64,000 bases of DNA from Eucalyptus grandis (taxonomy: Eukaryota; Streptophyta; Magnoliopsida; Myrtales; Myrtaceae), in contig NC_052614.1 of assembly GCF_016545825.1 (NCBI RefSeq), forward strand, positions 18,184,559 through 18,248,558, given 5' to 3'. The translations under genes and the position numbers were made by a program. Below are positions 46,500 to 59,533 of the stretch, in pieces; position 1 is the stretch's first letter; every line of letters begins with the position of its first letter. The notes beneath the pieces were generated by a model, which saw only the letters and a program-made list of their open reading frames with translations, ran no database searches and had not been told where the DNA came from.

Positions 46500-47335
46500 G
46501 TGTGGTTTAGACTATAAAAAATGTCTCACAATGTAAAAACGGGTTTCGACTAGACGTGATGGTCTCGCCGTGTAATAACTGGTTTTGACTTGATGTGATG
46601 GTCTCACCGTATAAAAATGGGTTTTGACTTGATATGATAGTTTTTGACTGGATATGATAGTCTTATCATGTACAAACGGGTTTCGACCGAAATGAAGGTC
46701 TCACCGTTTACAAACGGGTTTTGGCCGAAAGGAAGATCTCACCACATACAAACGGGTTTCGGCCGAGAGGAAGGTCTCACCATGTACAAATGGGTTTCAA
46801 CTGGAGGAATGTCTCACCGTGTACAAACTGGTTTTGACTTGATGTGATGGTCTCAACGTGTAAAAACGGGTTTCGACCGGATGATAGTCTCACCGTGTAA
46901 AAACGGGTTTCGACCGGGAGGAAGGTCTCACCGTGTACAAACAGGTTTCGACCGGATGATAGTCTCACCGTGTAAAAACGGGTTTCGACTAGATGATAGT
47001 CTCATCGTGTAAAAACGAGTTTCGACTGGGAGGAAGGTCTCACCGTGTACAAACTGGTTTTGACTTGATGTGATGGTCTCACCGTGTAAAAACGGGTTTC
47101 GACCGGATGATAGTCTCACCGTGTAAAAACGGGTTTCGACTGGATGATAGTCTCACCGTGTAAAAACGGGTTTCGACCGGATGATAGTCTCACCGTGTAA
47201 AAATGGGTTTCGACTGGGAGGAAGGTTTCACCGTGTACAAACGGGTTTCGACCGGATGATAGTCTCACCGTGTAAAAACGGGCTTCGACTGAAAGGAAGG
47301 TCTCACTGTGTACAAACGGGTTTCGACCATGTGGT
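46500..47335. repeat. Tandem array 2: ~37-bp units
   Basis: About twenty units of the type GTCTCACCGTGTAAAAACGG + GTTTCGACCGGATGATA, with a variant ending GGGAGGAAG. Minus-strand frames stay open through it (RLSSGRNPFLHGETI-like repeats), a by-product of the repeat and not evidence for a protein. Confidence 0.9.
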
Positions 47336-47640
47336 TTAGAAAAAACCACCAATCTCGTGGTTTAAGGATTAACCCACGAACCGTGTGGTTTAAGAAAATC
47401 ACCAACCCCGTGGTTTAAGGATAAACCCACCAACCGTGTGGTTTAAGGATAAACCCACAAACCGTGTGGTTTAAGGATAGACCCACGAACCGTGTAAATG
47501 ACATGGTTTAAGGCTGACCATGAACCTTTGGAAATGACATGGTTTAAGGCTCACCATGAACCTTTGGAGATGGCATGGTTTAAGGTTGACCATGAACCTT
47601 TGGAGATGGCATGGTTTAAGGCTGACCATGAACCTTTTGA
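47335..47640. repeat. Tandem array 3: ~28- and ~36-bp units around GGTTTAAGG
   Basis: First units 'ccgtgtggtttaaggataaa', then units 'catggtttaaggctgaccat' + 'gaacctttggagatgg'. Related single units occur before array 2 at 46385-46500. Confidence 0.8.
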
Positions 47641-50600
47641 TTTTTAGGGAAGCACCCGCTAATCCCTTGAAAACTGCATGGCTTCATTGAGGAATCCTGT
47701 GAAACTCAACTTGGACAAATGTCATTAGGCACGTCGTATTAGAAATATTGCAGCATTAATTGAACAAGCTAATCAAGCTAAGTTTGACTGCTTTGGAAAA
47801 ACGTTTTATTTCAATCAGCATCATGTGGCGCAAAAATTGTCATTTTGTTCGAGAATGCATCGTTAATCATCAAATTCTCTATGAGCCAAGTTCTTACCGG
47901 AATGATTTCTATTCGTGAAAAAGACTCATTAAGCATGCCAAACTGGAGCTTTTTAGTCAGAAAGGGCTTCTCACATACTCTCGATAAAATGGCTACTTGA
48001 TCCCATCCATTCATGTGAGAAGTAACTGATTGTTGAAAGTATCTCACATAGCCTATGTCGAAGGCTTTTAGAAACATTCGCAATGAGCACAATCTGATCG
48101 ATCAAAAAGGTCTTTTGAAAGGACCGCAATATAGGCTTGGTTAGGGTTTACACAAAGGAATGATTACTTTTGAGGCCAATAAAGGAACATTTTCCACTAT
48201 CTTCATTGGGTTTACGGGTCGAGAACTTGGAAGATAAGACAAGATAGAATTATTTCCACTCCTTCAAGCAGTAGCTTCTTTGTTGTATTCTCATTTTCAC
48301 TCAAATCATTCCAATCAGAAAAGGCTTCGAAAAAGGGTTATAATGTTGGCTCGGGAAAGGCTTGAAAGGCTTAAAATTTTCAAGAGGGTCTTTAAGACTC
48401 AGTGATCATCATGGCATCGTGACCGGGTCACTTGACCTTTCAAAAGCATTTGGCTCTTGAAACACAGCACATCTCGAGAGTTCATTCACTGATCATTTCT
48501 ACATGAGAGCTTTGTTCTTTTCTCTAATTTCCTTTGTCCTTTGCGATGATTTTTTTTCGCAGGCACTTGGATTTTGATAATTTTTCTTTCACATAAGATG
48601 CGGCCTTTTGGCTCTTTTCTTGACCGGCATTGGCCTTGCTTTTACTAGGCACACTACTTTTTCATGCCCCCTAGTTTGTCGAGCTTTTTGCTCTTTGAAC
48701 TTTGGTAGCTTATGACTTTCGAGATGCTTTTCACATTTTCTCGTGATTGTCAATTATATTTGGTCAATTCTTATGCCTTGCCCCAGTGAAGGGAGATGAT
48801 CACCGCTCGGGATTCAGAAATGAATAATTAGGCCCAAATTGGTTATAGCAATGGGTATCAGTGTTTGGGTAGAGAAAGAAATGCTCTTCTTTACCTTGGG
48901 ATGAGTCAAGCTCCGATGAGAATTCCTCTGAAGCTACCACAAGAAGATTGATGTAAGTGAAAGTAATAGAATCTTTCTCAACATTTCGTTTTACAGCACG
49001 ACCGTAACCTCCTATGTTGCCCCAATGTAGGGTCGTTCTCGATAGGAGTACTTTGAAGGATCATCTTCTTCTTCTTCTTTTCAGCCCAAAGGGGTAACAA
49101 GAGATCAGTGCAATGCTTGGGATTGATGAAGGCAACGCCTTTATCATTTCGATCTTTGTGCTCAATGCGAATGAATCATTCATCCTAAGAGAAGGTCTCT
49201 TTTCACTCAACTCTCAAAAGTGTTTGAATAATGCTCAACTCTCAAAAGTGTTTAAAGGACGTGTTTGGAAATGAGCTTACATTTCTTCATCCTAAGCACT
49301 TCTTGTTTGGCATGGTTAACATTTCCATTTCACTCTGAGATCATTCGAGTATATCAATCTCCATAGGAATTTTGATTCAAAATGAATAATCCACAAGACA
49401 AGAAAACAATTTCGAGATAGAAAGGATGCTCAAAAGGTTTGTAATTTTTTTCAATTATTATTCATTTTTGTTTTCTCTAGGAAAGCTCAAAAGTTCTCTT
49501 TTGTAATGGAAATTCTCTTTTTTTTCTCCCTTTTTTTACTTTAAAAAAAAAAGAAGAAAAAAAGACTAAGAAGAAGGGTACTTACCTACAGCATGGCGAC
49601 CCGATGATCCTGTAAAGAATGTAAAAGAATATGTTAGTGCAAAGCTCCTTAGGGATTGAAATGTTGGAAACAATACATTATTACCCTTCACTCGCTTTCA
49701 TCCTTTTGGTGCTAACATCTCTTGGATTCACCTTCATGGATATTTGGTAACTCAACAATACCCTTCCCTTGTATTCGCCTTTAAGTGTTTGATGTTTCCC
49801 TGATTCCTTGGTAGAAGGCGCCGCTTCTACAGTCAGGTGCAACCCCTTTTTTTTTTATCACCCACTCTTTATTTGACAATCCTTTGTTATGTTCGAACCC
49901 ATCATGTATCAAAGAAAAGGACATGTCATTTTTTATGCTGAAGAGAATCAAGTTTAGGAACGAGATACATCCTTTTCAAAGTCGGGCAATCAACATCCCA
50001 AGGTATCTCTAATGGAGGAATGGATAATATTGCCCCTCTGTTTCATCTGAATCTTTATTTGTTTAAAACGCTCCACTGTGTTTGTTAAGAACGTTACAAA
50101 ACTTGACACTCTTGATGTTTCCTTAATAATGGAAAAGAAAACCATGTCAGAAACGGTATCAGAAATTGATGTTTGGCAACTCCCTTCATTTGTCTCCTCA
50201 TGCAGAGTGAACGAAATTGATGGGCTACTTTGGTTCCTAAGGCATTTGCAAATAACAAAACTTCCTAGAATGGAATTCAACTTCGCTCCGCCTTTATGGA
50301 AAATTGGCACCAACGATGACTCAACGCATGCTTGCTTCTTGAGTTCGATGAGCCTAAGAAAACAACTACAAGAAGAGATGGCCTAAAGCAAAGTTTTCTT
50401 GAAATTCGTTTTGGAAGGTAGACATAAAGGTTTGCTTGAAACATTTCTGAATTTGTTTTTTTCTTTTCTTTCTTTCTTTCTTTCTATTTTTTTGGATGAT
50501 TTTCACGAAATTGAATTACATCATAAAAAAAATGAGTCGCGTGATTTACCAAAGCATCAATTGGATTCGCGACCAAAACCCAAAATGGAAAACAAGATTC

Positions 50601-51992
50601 TTAACAAGAATAAAAACAATGATAAAATGTGAGAAACTCTTGTATAGATAAGAGTAAAAATCAACTCTCGTTCTAGCCCTAGAATTCATTTCTCTATGTA
50701 GTCAAACACGAGAATGTCATGGAGCATCACGCGTAACCTGCAAAAAGATGACAATGTCAATATGTGAATGAGAGAAAATAATATTTTAATGACGTCACTT
50801 CTTACAATAAAATCGAGGCGACGATACATGCCCCACAATCATTATTACAGGACTTTAGTATTTCGCCAAGATTTTATCATAAGAGAAGATATCATTAAAA
50901 TTATCAATCCATGACCATCAATCGAATGTCCACTTTTATTCCAAAAGTTTCGTAATGCAAAAGTGTCTTTGATTTTTGAAAGATTGATTTGTGATTTTAC
51001 TCCTAGAAAAATGAAGTGATTTCTATTTTGAGGAATTTGTACACAAAATGATTTGCATTATAGTCCCAAAATATGAGAATGAGAAAATTTGATAAAAAAA
51101 TGCAATTTCAATTTTTGTGCCTAAATATAAAATCACAACTTGAAAGTTTTTTTTTCTTTTTTTTTCAAAATGATTTCGAGCCCATAATTAGAAGTTTAAA
51201 CAAAACTATGTGTTCAACGGGGCCAAATCAAAATGCTTAGAACTTGCATTCAAATGCTCACTTGTCAAAAGTGATTGCCAATTTTTCAATCATAAGCTTG
51301 CATCACCAAGGACATGCGATTGATTTCCGCGAATTTTAAGATGAAAATACAATACAAAATGAACAAATAAAAAGGAAAATGACACTTACAATGGGTGCCG
51401 ACCTTTGTTTTTTTATTTTTTTTTATTTTACATAGACATGCACATGAGATGTGGTTCGATTTCTACTCTATATAGCCCAAAATGGAGCCATAGGATTACC
51501 AGACTGAACCAGCAAGGTCGCGGCTAGGTCGGGTTACCCATGACTCCGGCTTCGTCAAGGAACCGACCCGTGTCGAGCGGTTGCAGACCGGGGTGGGTAC
51601 CTTTGACGTGAAGGAAGAAATTTCAGGGTAGAGATGGGCGACTCGTACTACGCGGTTGTAGTCGGAGTGGTATCCACCTCAACACCATCCTAAGTGATCC
51701 TATGCGGCCCAAGTCCGGCAGCAGGTTGTGTGTGCCAAGGTGTAGTGCAATGCAGAGAATACATGCACAACAATTTATAGGCAAACAACACTCCGTACAT
51801 AAAAATAAATCATACATTCATACGCCTCCCTGCAAGACAAAAGTGAGCAAACACTTCCCCTTATACCTCCCATTCTGTAAGAACATTTAACACATTTCAT
51901 GTTAGGGGCATACCTGGAATCATTGTTGCCAAACAAAAATATTTTTGAACAAAATTAATTTTGGCCTAAGTCCTCTAAGGTTTAAAACCAAG
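47641..51992. other. LARD interior, non-coding
   Basis: No frame shows retroviral-type motifs. The longest minus-strand frame (48092-47811, 93 residues) and a 107-residue one (50313-49990) are unrecognised and probably chance. Confidence 0.6.
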
Positions 51993-52010
51993 TCCCCAGC
52001 GGAGTCGCCA
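51993..52010 (-). other. LARD primer-binding site
   Basis: Minus strand TGGCGACTCCGCTGGGGA, three bases inside the 5' LTR. It begins TGG, the complement of tRNA CCA, and its complement has the form of a tRNA 3' end. The tRNA was not identified. Confidence 0.75.
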
Positions 52011-52013
52011 AGC

Positions 52014-54222
52014 TGTCGCGACCTACCCTCGGGGGGAGGGAATAGGTTTAGGGGTATTGCCCAAAGGACGGGCCTAAGGCCCATGATTAAGCACGAGCTC
52101 TCCCAAGCCCATACCCCTCGTGACATTAGGATATTCTTAAGGAATTTTGCACAAAAGGAGTCGCCACTAGCCTATTGGGGTCGGCTAGAAACCAAGTGAG
52201 GCATGAGAATGTGTCTCACTTCCTACGCAACCAGAGAATCTAGGATCGGGGACTTGATTACACTAATTAACCAATTAGTGCCCTTTCGGTACCTAATCTT
52301 GTTCGTTTTAACAAAATGATGTTTGGCAAGCAGTTTAGATTGATTTTATACCATGTGAGGTAATCATGCGATACGTAGTCATTAAAGTAACAATCATAAC
52401 TACCAAAATCCTAATTGCAATCAAATTAAACACGTACAATTAAACATAATTAGATACGTAAATCAAACATGTAACATAATTAATGTGCGAGCAAATAAAT
52501 GCCTAATTATACTAACACGGCAAGATATAGCAATTCCTAACCAAATCCCATCATTTTTTTATTTTCGAAAATTTTAAAATTTTTTAAAATTTTTTAATTT
52601 TTAATTTTTTTAAAGAAAAATAATTATTTTTTAAAATTTTTAAAATTTTTTAAAAATTTTTAATATTTTTTAAAAATTTTTAATATTTTTGAATTTTCGA
52701 ATTTTTTTTAAAAAAAATTAAAATATATTTTTTTTTTGGACCGGGACCGTGGTCTGGTCCCATTCAACTCGACCCGGGTTCGGTCGATTAGGAGCAGGTG
52801 GGCCCGAATCGCGGGCCCAACCCAAGAGGTCCCCTCCTCTCTTTTTAAAAGAAATAAACTTATAAGTCCACACTAAACAGCCCAAACCCACAAGTCCCTA
52901 AGCCCACTACCTAAAACAGCCTAAACCAAGCCCTAAGTATAACCGGCCCGATGTGAGAAAAACCCTACCCGGTTCATGACTTTCGCCCGACTCGGCCAAG
53001 ACCCGATTTTGGAGCAACGTTGACGACGGCGGCGACTGGCTTGACGGGGTGGCGACGCGGTGGAGCAGAGATGGAGCAAGGCGGCTTCAGGCGCGTGCTG
53101 GAGGCAGACCGGCGACGCAGCTTCGGGTAGAGGCAGCGGCGGTGGTGGCGCGATGCTCGCGGGTCTGGTGCTCGAGCATGAGGGTGCAACGAGGAGGTTG
53201 AGTAGCGGCGTTAGGTGTGATCGGCGGTGGCACGGCTTGAGGGAGCGACACGGGCGAGGGGGGTTCCGGTGCGTTAGTGTTCGGCGGAGGAGCTTCGGAC
53301 AGCTGCAGGACGGCCGCTGCGTCGCGACCGGTTCAGATCTGCTGGCGTCAGGGGACGGTATGAGCTCGCGAGCGAGGGGAATCCCGGTGGTGGCGCAGCA
53401 CGAGCAGCAGAGGAGGCGCGAGCCGGTGCAGGGCTCGTTCGGTGGTGGAGCGAAGACTGGCTCAAATCTACTTGTTGGGGCGCTCGAGTGGGAAGGTGAT
53501 GACATGGTGCTGCTCGTGGCACGAGCGACGGAGGAGGTGCGGACCGCGAGTAGAAGCAGCAGCGTCGACACTCACGGACAATGGAGGTGCAGCACGGATG
53601 CGCGGCAGCTGCAGGTCGCAGCAAAGACCGATAGATGAGCAGCGGCAGGGGCTAGTGACGCGGCTGGCGGCGGTCGTCGGGGTTGCGGATGGACGGTTGC
53701 GGAGTCGCGTGGCGAGGGGCTCGGTGACCAGCTCGGGCTGCGCGTCGGGATGCAGCGGTGGTGAGACGGGGAGGTCACGAGCGCGAGGCTCGGGTCGGCG
53801 TTCCGACGCGGTAGAACGGGTGGAGGCGGAGGCGGCGAGCGTAGGGTTCCCCCCGACGATGGAGGGCTCCTCTCTCTAGCTCTCCTTTTTTTGGCTCCCT
53901 GGTTCTTCCTCCTTTTTTCTCCTGCTTTTTTCGGTTTCTCCCCGTTGCTCTGTTCTCTGTCCTCCTGCCACTCCCCTGCTGCCCCTGTTTCTCTTCTGTT
54001 TTGCAGGTCCGCGTGCAAAAGAGGAAGACAGCCAGGTGTGGGCTGGAGGGGAAAGGAAGCTAGGCGGGGCCTATGCCAAATCAGGCCCAACTCGACCCTT
54101 TAAGCATTTTTTGTTTTTATTTTTGTTTTTTTATGACAATTTTTTTGGATTTTTTAGCAACTAATTCCTAGTTTTGTATGCGATTAAGTTTTAAGTAGAA
54201 TAGTAAAATTTAGGTGTCAACA
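52014..54222 (-). repeat. LARD 5' LTR
   Basis: 2,209 bp, colinear with 43286-45633 including the T/A tract (52550-52740) and the G+C-rich island (52960-54070). Confidence 0.85.
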
Positions 54223-54227
54223 ATATG

Positions 54228-55497
54228 TTTGATCCAATTGAGTAAATATCGATTAGACAAATATTTTGCTTAGTCGCTAGAATGATCTAGAAACCGAATA
54301 TAATAGAGACTAAGAATTTGGGAGATCGTAGTCCATGATCAAATCATCCCCTTTCATCCAATTACTTATGGTTTGTGCAAAGGACATCACATTCATTGCC
54401 GCCACATACCCCAATCCATTCAGGCAATTTCATTGAATTCACTGATTACTTTCCATTGAAAGATAGATGTGAATGCATCATTTTGACTTTTTTCTTTTAT
54501 TTTCAATCTCAATTCTCACTCACCAACCACCGGAAACTATTATATACTCGGTTGAAGCAACAAAGCTAATGCCTCACTACACAGTACATATACAATATTT
54601 GCAACATTATTTTACCATCTAAGTTTGTGCTAAAAAACCACACCTTCAACAAGAAAAGAAAGCGTGGAGATCTTAATTTGAGACCGTCACACAAGCCTAG
54701 CCAAAAATGGCTAATGCATATTCATAGTTTTAGCTTATCACAATCCGAAGAAACATTTTTATTAAGTGTAGAGGCAACGAATCATACGATGGGAGATTCT
54801 ATAGGATATATGATCCCTTCTAGCACCACTATTTCTGAAAAAAATGGTTATGATGGGGAAGAAATGGAATCGAATTATGAAATGTGATAACACTCTCTTT
54901 AAAGAATTATTTGCCCCACTTCAAGATAAAACAAAGTCTCAATAAGAATACCATGTAACAATTCTAGTATTTCTTAGGATCTTTCAAAAGGAAACAATTA
55001 AAAATTATGGATGTATATCTTTTGAGAAAAAATGAAATTGGCAGTTGTAAGTATTGAATCGAAATACATAATAAATATATTTGAATATATACACCCTTTC
55101 AAAGATGAAAAAGTTATTTCCAAACAGACACAATAGACACAACCTTCCAAAGTTTATAAGAGCGCCTAATAACCATTAAGCAAAAATAATAAATTCGAAA
55201 TTCAATAATAAAAGAATAATTGTCTCTCCAATGTTCCAAAAGGATGCAGTAGTTATTTTATAATTATAAATTCAAACTTTAATGAATAAATAATAATAAT
55301 AATTAATTAATACCAAATCTCATCCATGTGTGCACTCATATCTTTTCGATGTGGGACAAGGCACCTCTTAGTGTGTTCTACAAACAAACTACAAACAATT
55401 CGGTATAATCCTCTTTATGGGCTTAAGCAAACACCTAAGTAGTGGCATAAAAAATTTGATTCAGTTATATTGTTTAATGGTTCCAAACACGATAGTG
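54228..55497. other. A+T-rich intergenic DNA; no gene seen
   Basis: Between the LARD and the L1 tail. Short open frames only; no repeat structure recognised. Confidence 0.5.
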
Positions 55498-55582
55498 TTT
55501 TTTTTTTTTTTTTGGGTAAGAGTAAGAATATATATTGAGCTTTGGACAAATATACAGAAAAGACGACGCCAAAACTTACACT

Positions 55583-58500
55583 CTAACTACAACAACAGAA
55601 AGAGTGGAAGGGAGCTGAACTAAACACCACAAGGGCAACAACAGACATGGAACAAAAAAAGCCCACAACTCGGGCAAAATAGTCAAAACACCAGCAGCTA
55701 CCAAACCTCAACACACACCAAGAAGAGGGGCGAGCAGGAGAGCCAGGACGGCTAGGGAAAGTCACACAACCCAAGAAGCTTGAGAAGCAAGGCTACTGAA
55801 TAAACACTGAGGGGTCAAAGCCCCATCCTCTGTGAAGTCTTCTATTCCTTGGAGAAGCAGGCACATTCTTGAAGGAAAGTGCTTTGTCCTTCATAATCTT
55901 AATGAGGTGGTTTTTTAGAGCCGATAAAACTAATGTTTCACCACGGAAGACGATGCAATTTCTCTTTTTTCAAATAAGATAACAAAGAGCTCCGAAAGAG
56001 AATCGTGCCATACTGTGGAAGAAGTCTTTACTCGATAAGAACTTCACTGCCCAGGTAAGGCTTTCGCTCTAGGATCTTTTCCTCCAAGGTAAGTTACACC
56101 CGAACGCCCAAAAATATGCAAGAGTAGCCGAGGTGTGACATTGAAAGAACAAGTGATCAATTGAATCCGGCTGGGCGGAGCAAAAAGCACAAACTGAATA
56201 ATCAATCCTGCCGTAGGAGAGGAGGAACACTTGGGTTGGTAGGCGATTCTTAGCATTAAGCCATAAGAGAAATTGGAACCGTAGAGCTAAAGCATTATCC
56301 CAAACGAGAGAAGCCCAAGGAACGCGGTCTTTTTTTAGATCTAATGAAGTTCCAAGCTAATGCTACCGAGAACAAACTAGACGGGTCGCAACACCACAAG
56401 AACTAATCACGGCATTGGACAAAATCGGGAGGGTGAAACCCCAACTCTCCAGGAGAGATTTGAGCATGGAACCAGTCAGAGTGTAAAGATCTGCAACAAC
56501 TGCATAGTTGGGTAGGCCAGAGTCATCCATAATAGAAGTAGGGACCATTTATCTAACGGACTGCAAGGAAGCCAATTGTCATGCCAAAGAGAAACCAAAA
56601 GACCGTTACCAATTTCCCATCGGAAGGACTGGCGAAAAAAACTTCTTGGTTGCAAGATCTTCTTCCATGCCCATGAACATACAGTAGGTTGGGAAGAAGT
56701 CCAGAAATTTCCTTTTTTTAAAGAAATTAGAATGAATCTAACGGCACCAAAGTGATTCTTTATCAGTAAAGAGGATCCAAATGTACTTAAGTATGAAGGC
56801 TTGATTGCAATCCTTAAAGCTTCTAATAGCCAAGCCACCCTCATTTTTAGGTAAGCAAATGTCTTCCCAAGAGACTTTGGCCCCGCCCCTACCAAGGGCA
56901 GTACCTTTCCAGAGGAATTGTCTCAAGATGCGCTCAATATTAATTAAAACAGCAAACGGCAAAGCAAACACACTGGCCCAAAAAGCCTGTATAGAATGGA
57001 GAGCTGACCTTATGAGTTGAAGTCTTCCCGCGAAAGATAAAAACCGATGAGCCCAAGATTGGACTCTTGCAGTAATACGGTCAATCAATTCAATGTAGTC
57101 TGTCTTCCCCAACCTAGAAGAAATAATAGGAACCCCTAGATAGCGAATAGGGAGTTTACCTTCTTGAAAACCAAAAGCCAAGAGAATATTATTCCGAAGT
57201 GAAGACGGACCACCGAGAGAAAAATAACGCTCTTGCTCTTGTTCGGTATAAGACCACTCTAGGAGGAGAAGATATCCAAGCTCCTTTTAAGCACAACCAC
57301 ATAATTCCAATCCCCCCAACAAAACAAGAAAACATCATCTGCGAAAAAAATGTGAGACAGTCTCACAGCTTTGCATCTCCAAAAAGGCTTGAATTCTTTG
57401 ATCGAAGTCCTCAAGTTCAGTATGCCTGAAAAAACTTCCATCATAAGAGTGAAAAGGTAAGGAGACATAGGGTCCCCCTGGCGAATGCCATGGCCACTAG
57501 AGAAGAAACCATGCAACTCCCCATTGATAGACACAGAGAACTTGGGAGTGCGAACGCAAACCATAATTAAACGGATTGACCACTCTGAAAAACGAAAAGC
57601 CAAGAGAGTAAGCTCCAAGAAGTCCTAGTCAACCGTATCATAAGCCTTACGAAAATCAACTTTAATAGCACATTTCAGAAGGTATGGGTCCAGGTGAAAT
57701 CCAGCAAATAACTCATGTGCCAGTAATATGTTATCCCTAATCCTCCTTCCTTCAACAAAAGTATTCTGAGAAGGATTTATCAGATCGTTCAAAATAGTAG
57801 CAATGCCGTTGGCCAATATTTTTGTAATAACCTTATAAATGGTATTACAACATGCAATGGGTCTGAAGTCAGTGACTTCGCAGGCATTAGGGACTTTAGG
57901 AATCAAGGCCAAGATTGTAGCATTTACTTCCTTTAGGAGGCGACCCGAAGAGAAAAAATCTTTGACTGCCTCCAGCACCAAAGGGCCTACAATTTTCCAG
58001 TTGTTCTTAAAAAATTCAACTGTAAAACCGTCGGGACCCGAGGGTTTGCCTCTTGGAAGCGAGAAAAGAGTGTCTTTAATCTCAGAGTCCGAGACTGGCA
58101 AAGCTAAGAAGTGTACCTGGGCATCCGAAAGGGGGGTCCGAATAACCAGCATCAAGTCTCGCAAAGAAGGTTTTGACAAGGCTGCATGAGGGGGGAAGAG
58201 ATCCGAGAAGAAAGAAACAAAAGCATGTGGCACCCGAGCAGGATCGGTAATGAGAGAACCCATTGAATCCTTGACTGAGAGGATCCGATTGGTAAGGTGT
58301 CTTTTTTTTTTACAAAATTGTGGAAGAATTTTGTATTGCGATCCCCTTCCTTGAGCCATCTCACTCTTGATTTCTGTCTATAGAAAGATTGCTCTTGACC
58401 ACGCAAGTCAATAAAGGTGCGGTGTTGGCTAGCTCTACAAGATAAACATTGTAAGGATTAGATTGAAGTCCTACCTGAGTGTGGCGAAGAGCCTCCCTAG

Positions 58501-59413
58501 CTTCCGAAGTTCTCACAGAGATATCCGAGAAGGCTTCCTGGTTGAGTGATTTGAGCCAAGCTTTTAAGATCTTCAATTTAGAAACAAGCCTGAACATGGG
58601 AACACCTTTCACCGGGCTGTTCCACGCTTGTTGGACGATAGCAAGAAAGTTCGGATGATCAGCCCAGAAGTCAAAAAAATTAAAAGGCTTCCTCTTAGGA
58701 CCCAGATTGAGAACCCTTACGAACATTGGAGTGTGATTAGAAATCCCAAGGTTAAGAAAAGCGGCTTCCGAGAAGGAGAAGTCCATGTTCCACTTAGTGT
58801 TAACTAACACCCTATCAATTTTTCTCAATTTTCTAGCAGAGCCAGCGGACGTAGACTAGGCATAGCGGAGTCCGACGAATCTGAGATGCATTAATTCAGT
58901 TTGAGCTAGACAATACTCAAATTCATCAAAATAAGGAATCCAATTATTAAAGCATCCAATGCGATCAAAGGGATCTTTAATTGTGTTGAAATCTCCCGCA
59001 ACAAGCCAGACAGAATCTTGAAATACCTCATTGAAGTGGATGAGGTCCTCCCATAGGGGCCTACGCCGCACGAAGGTGTGCTCCTTATACACTGCCGAAA
59101 TATAGCAAGTCACAATAGAAACATTAAGTTTAAAGCAACCATGAATAGCTTGAGCACTAGCAGAAAGCAAATCAAAACTAGCAATATTCGGGTTCCACCC
59201 AACCCATATTCTACCATGCGGGGCAAACTCATAGTTCACAGTCCAATTCCATCCTCTAAGAAGAGTATAAGAGATGGATTCAAACAAAGATTTAGGAACC
59301 TTCGTCTCAATAAGGCCCACCAAGCACAACTTATTAGAATGAACAAACTTTTTGATCTCAGCACGTCTGATAGGATCGAGCATGCCTCTAATGTTCCAGA
59401 AGCCAAAAAACAT
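55583..59413 (-). pseudogene. LINE ORF2: endonuclease, reverse transcriptase, zf-RVT
   Basis: Begins MFFGFWNIRG, the usual L1 ORF2 start, with an EEP endonuclease (LVGLIETKV, GRIWVGWN, WLVAGDFNTI with the conserved Asp). An in-frame TAG at 58856 replaces an expected Trp. RT follows: LPRGKPSGPDGFTVEFFK (58090), DFRPIACCNTIYKVITKILA, KVDFRKAYDTVD then TAG, GIRQGDPMSPYLF and FFADDVFLFCWGD (57330) with both active-site Asp kept. Frame changes occur near 58400, 58310 (a poly-A run) and 57220. A zf-RVT block lies at about 56290-56080 (CAFC...DSIDHLFFQC). Few lesions, so decay is moderate. Confidence 0.9.
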
Positions 59414-59533
59414 ATTTACACAAAAGATGGGAGATCACCTCCTCTTGAAGGTCTTGCGACTAGTGTACGTCGCTTTGGGTATAGCCATGGGTGGCGGAGT
59501 AGGAGGGTCTGGACGGAGCAACAACAGCTGATC

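Larger units (their letters stand above)
43286..54222 (-). mobile_element. Large LTR element without gag-pol (LARD-type)
   Basis: LTRs of 2,348 bp (43286-45633) and 2,209 bp (52014-54222) share start TGTCGYGACCTACCC and end TTTAGGTGTCAACA, and are flanked by exact ATATG (43281-43285, 54223-54227). The PBS beside the right LTR and the PPT beside the left LTR place transcription on the minus strand. The 6.4-kb interior has no recognisable gag, protease, RT, RNase H or integrase in any frame. It would need proteins supplied by a relative. Tandem arrays fill the third next to the 3' LTR. Confidence 0.85.

Noticed and set aside
46644..47352. Minus-strand frames of 63-78 codons with a repeated peptide
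   Set aside because: They are translations of the 37-bp tandem array; no start context, no family and shifting frame between units.
45783..47640. CRISPR-like array
   Set aside because: Repeats are contiguous without unique spacers, in a plant retroelement.
43286..54222. Two separate solo LTRs rather than one element
   Set aside because: The outer 5-bp duplication, PBS and PPT all fit one element on the minus strand.
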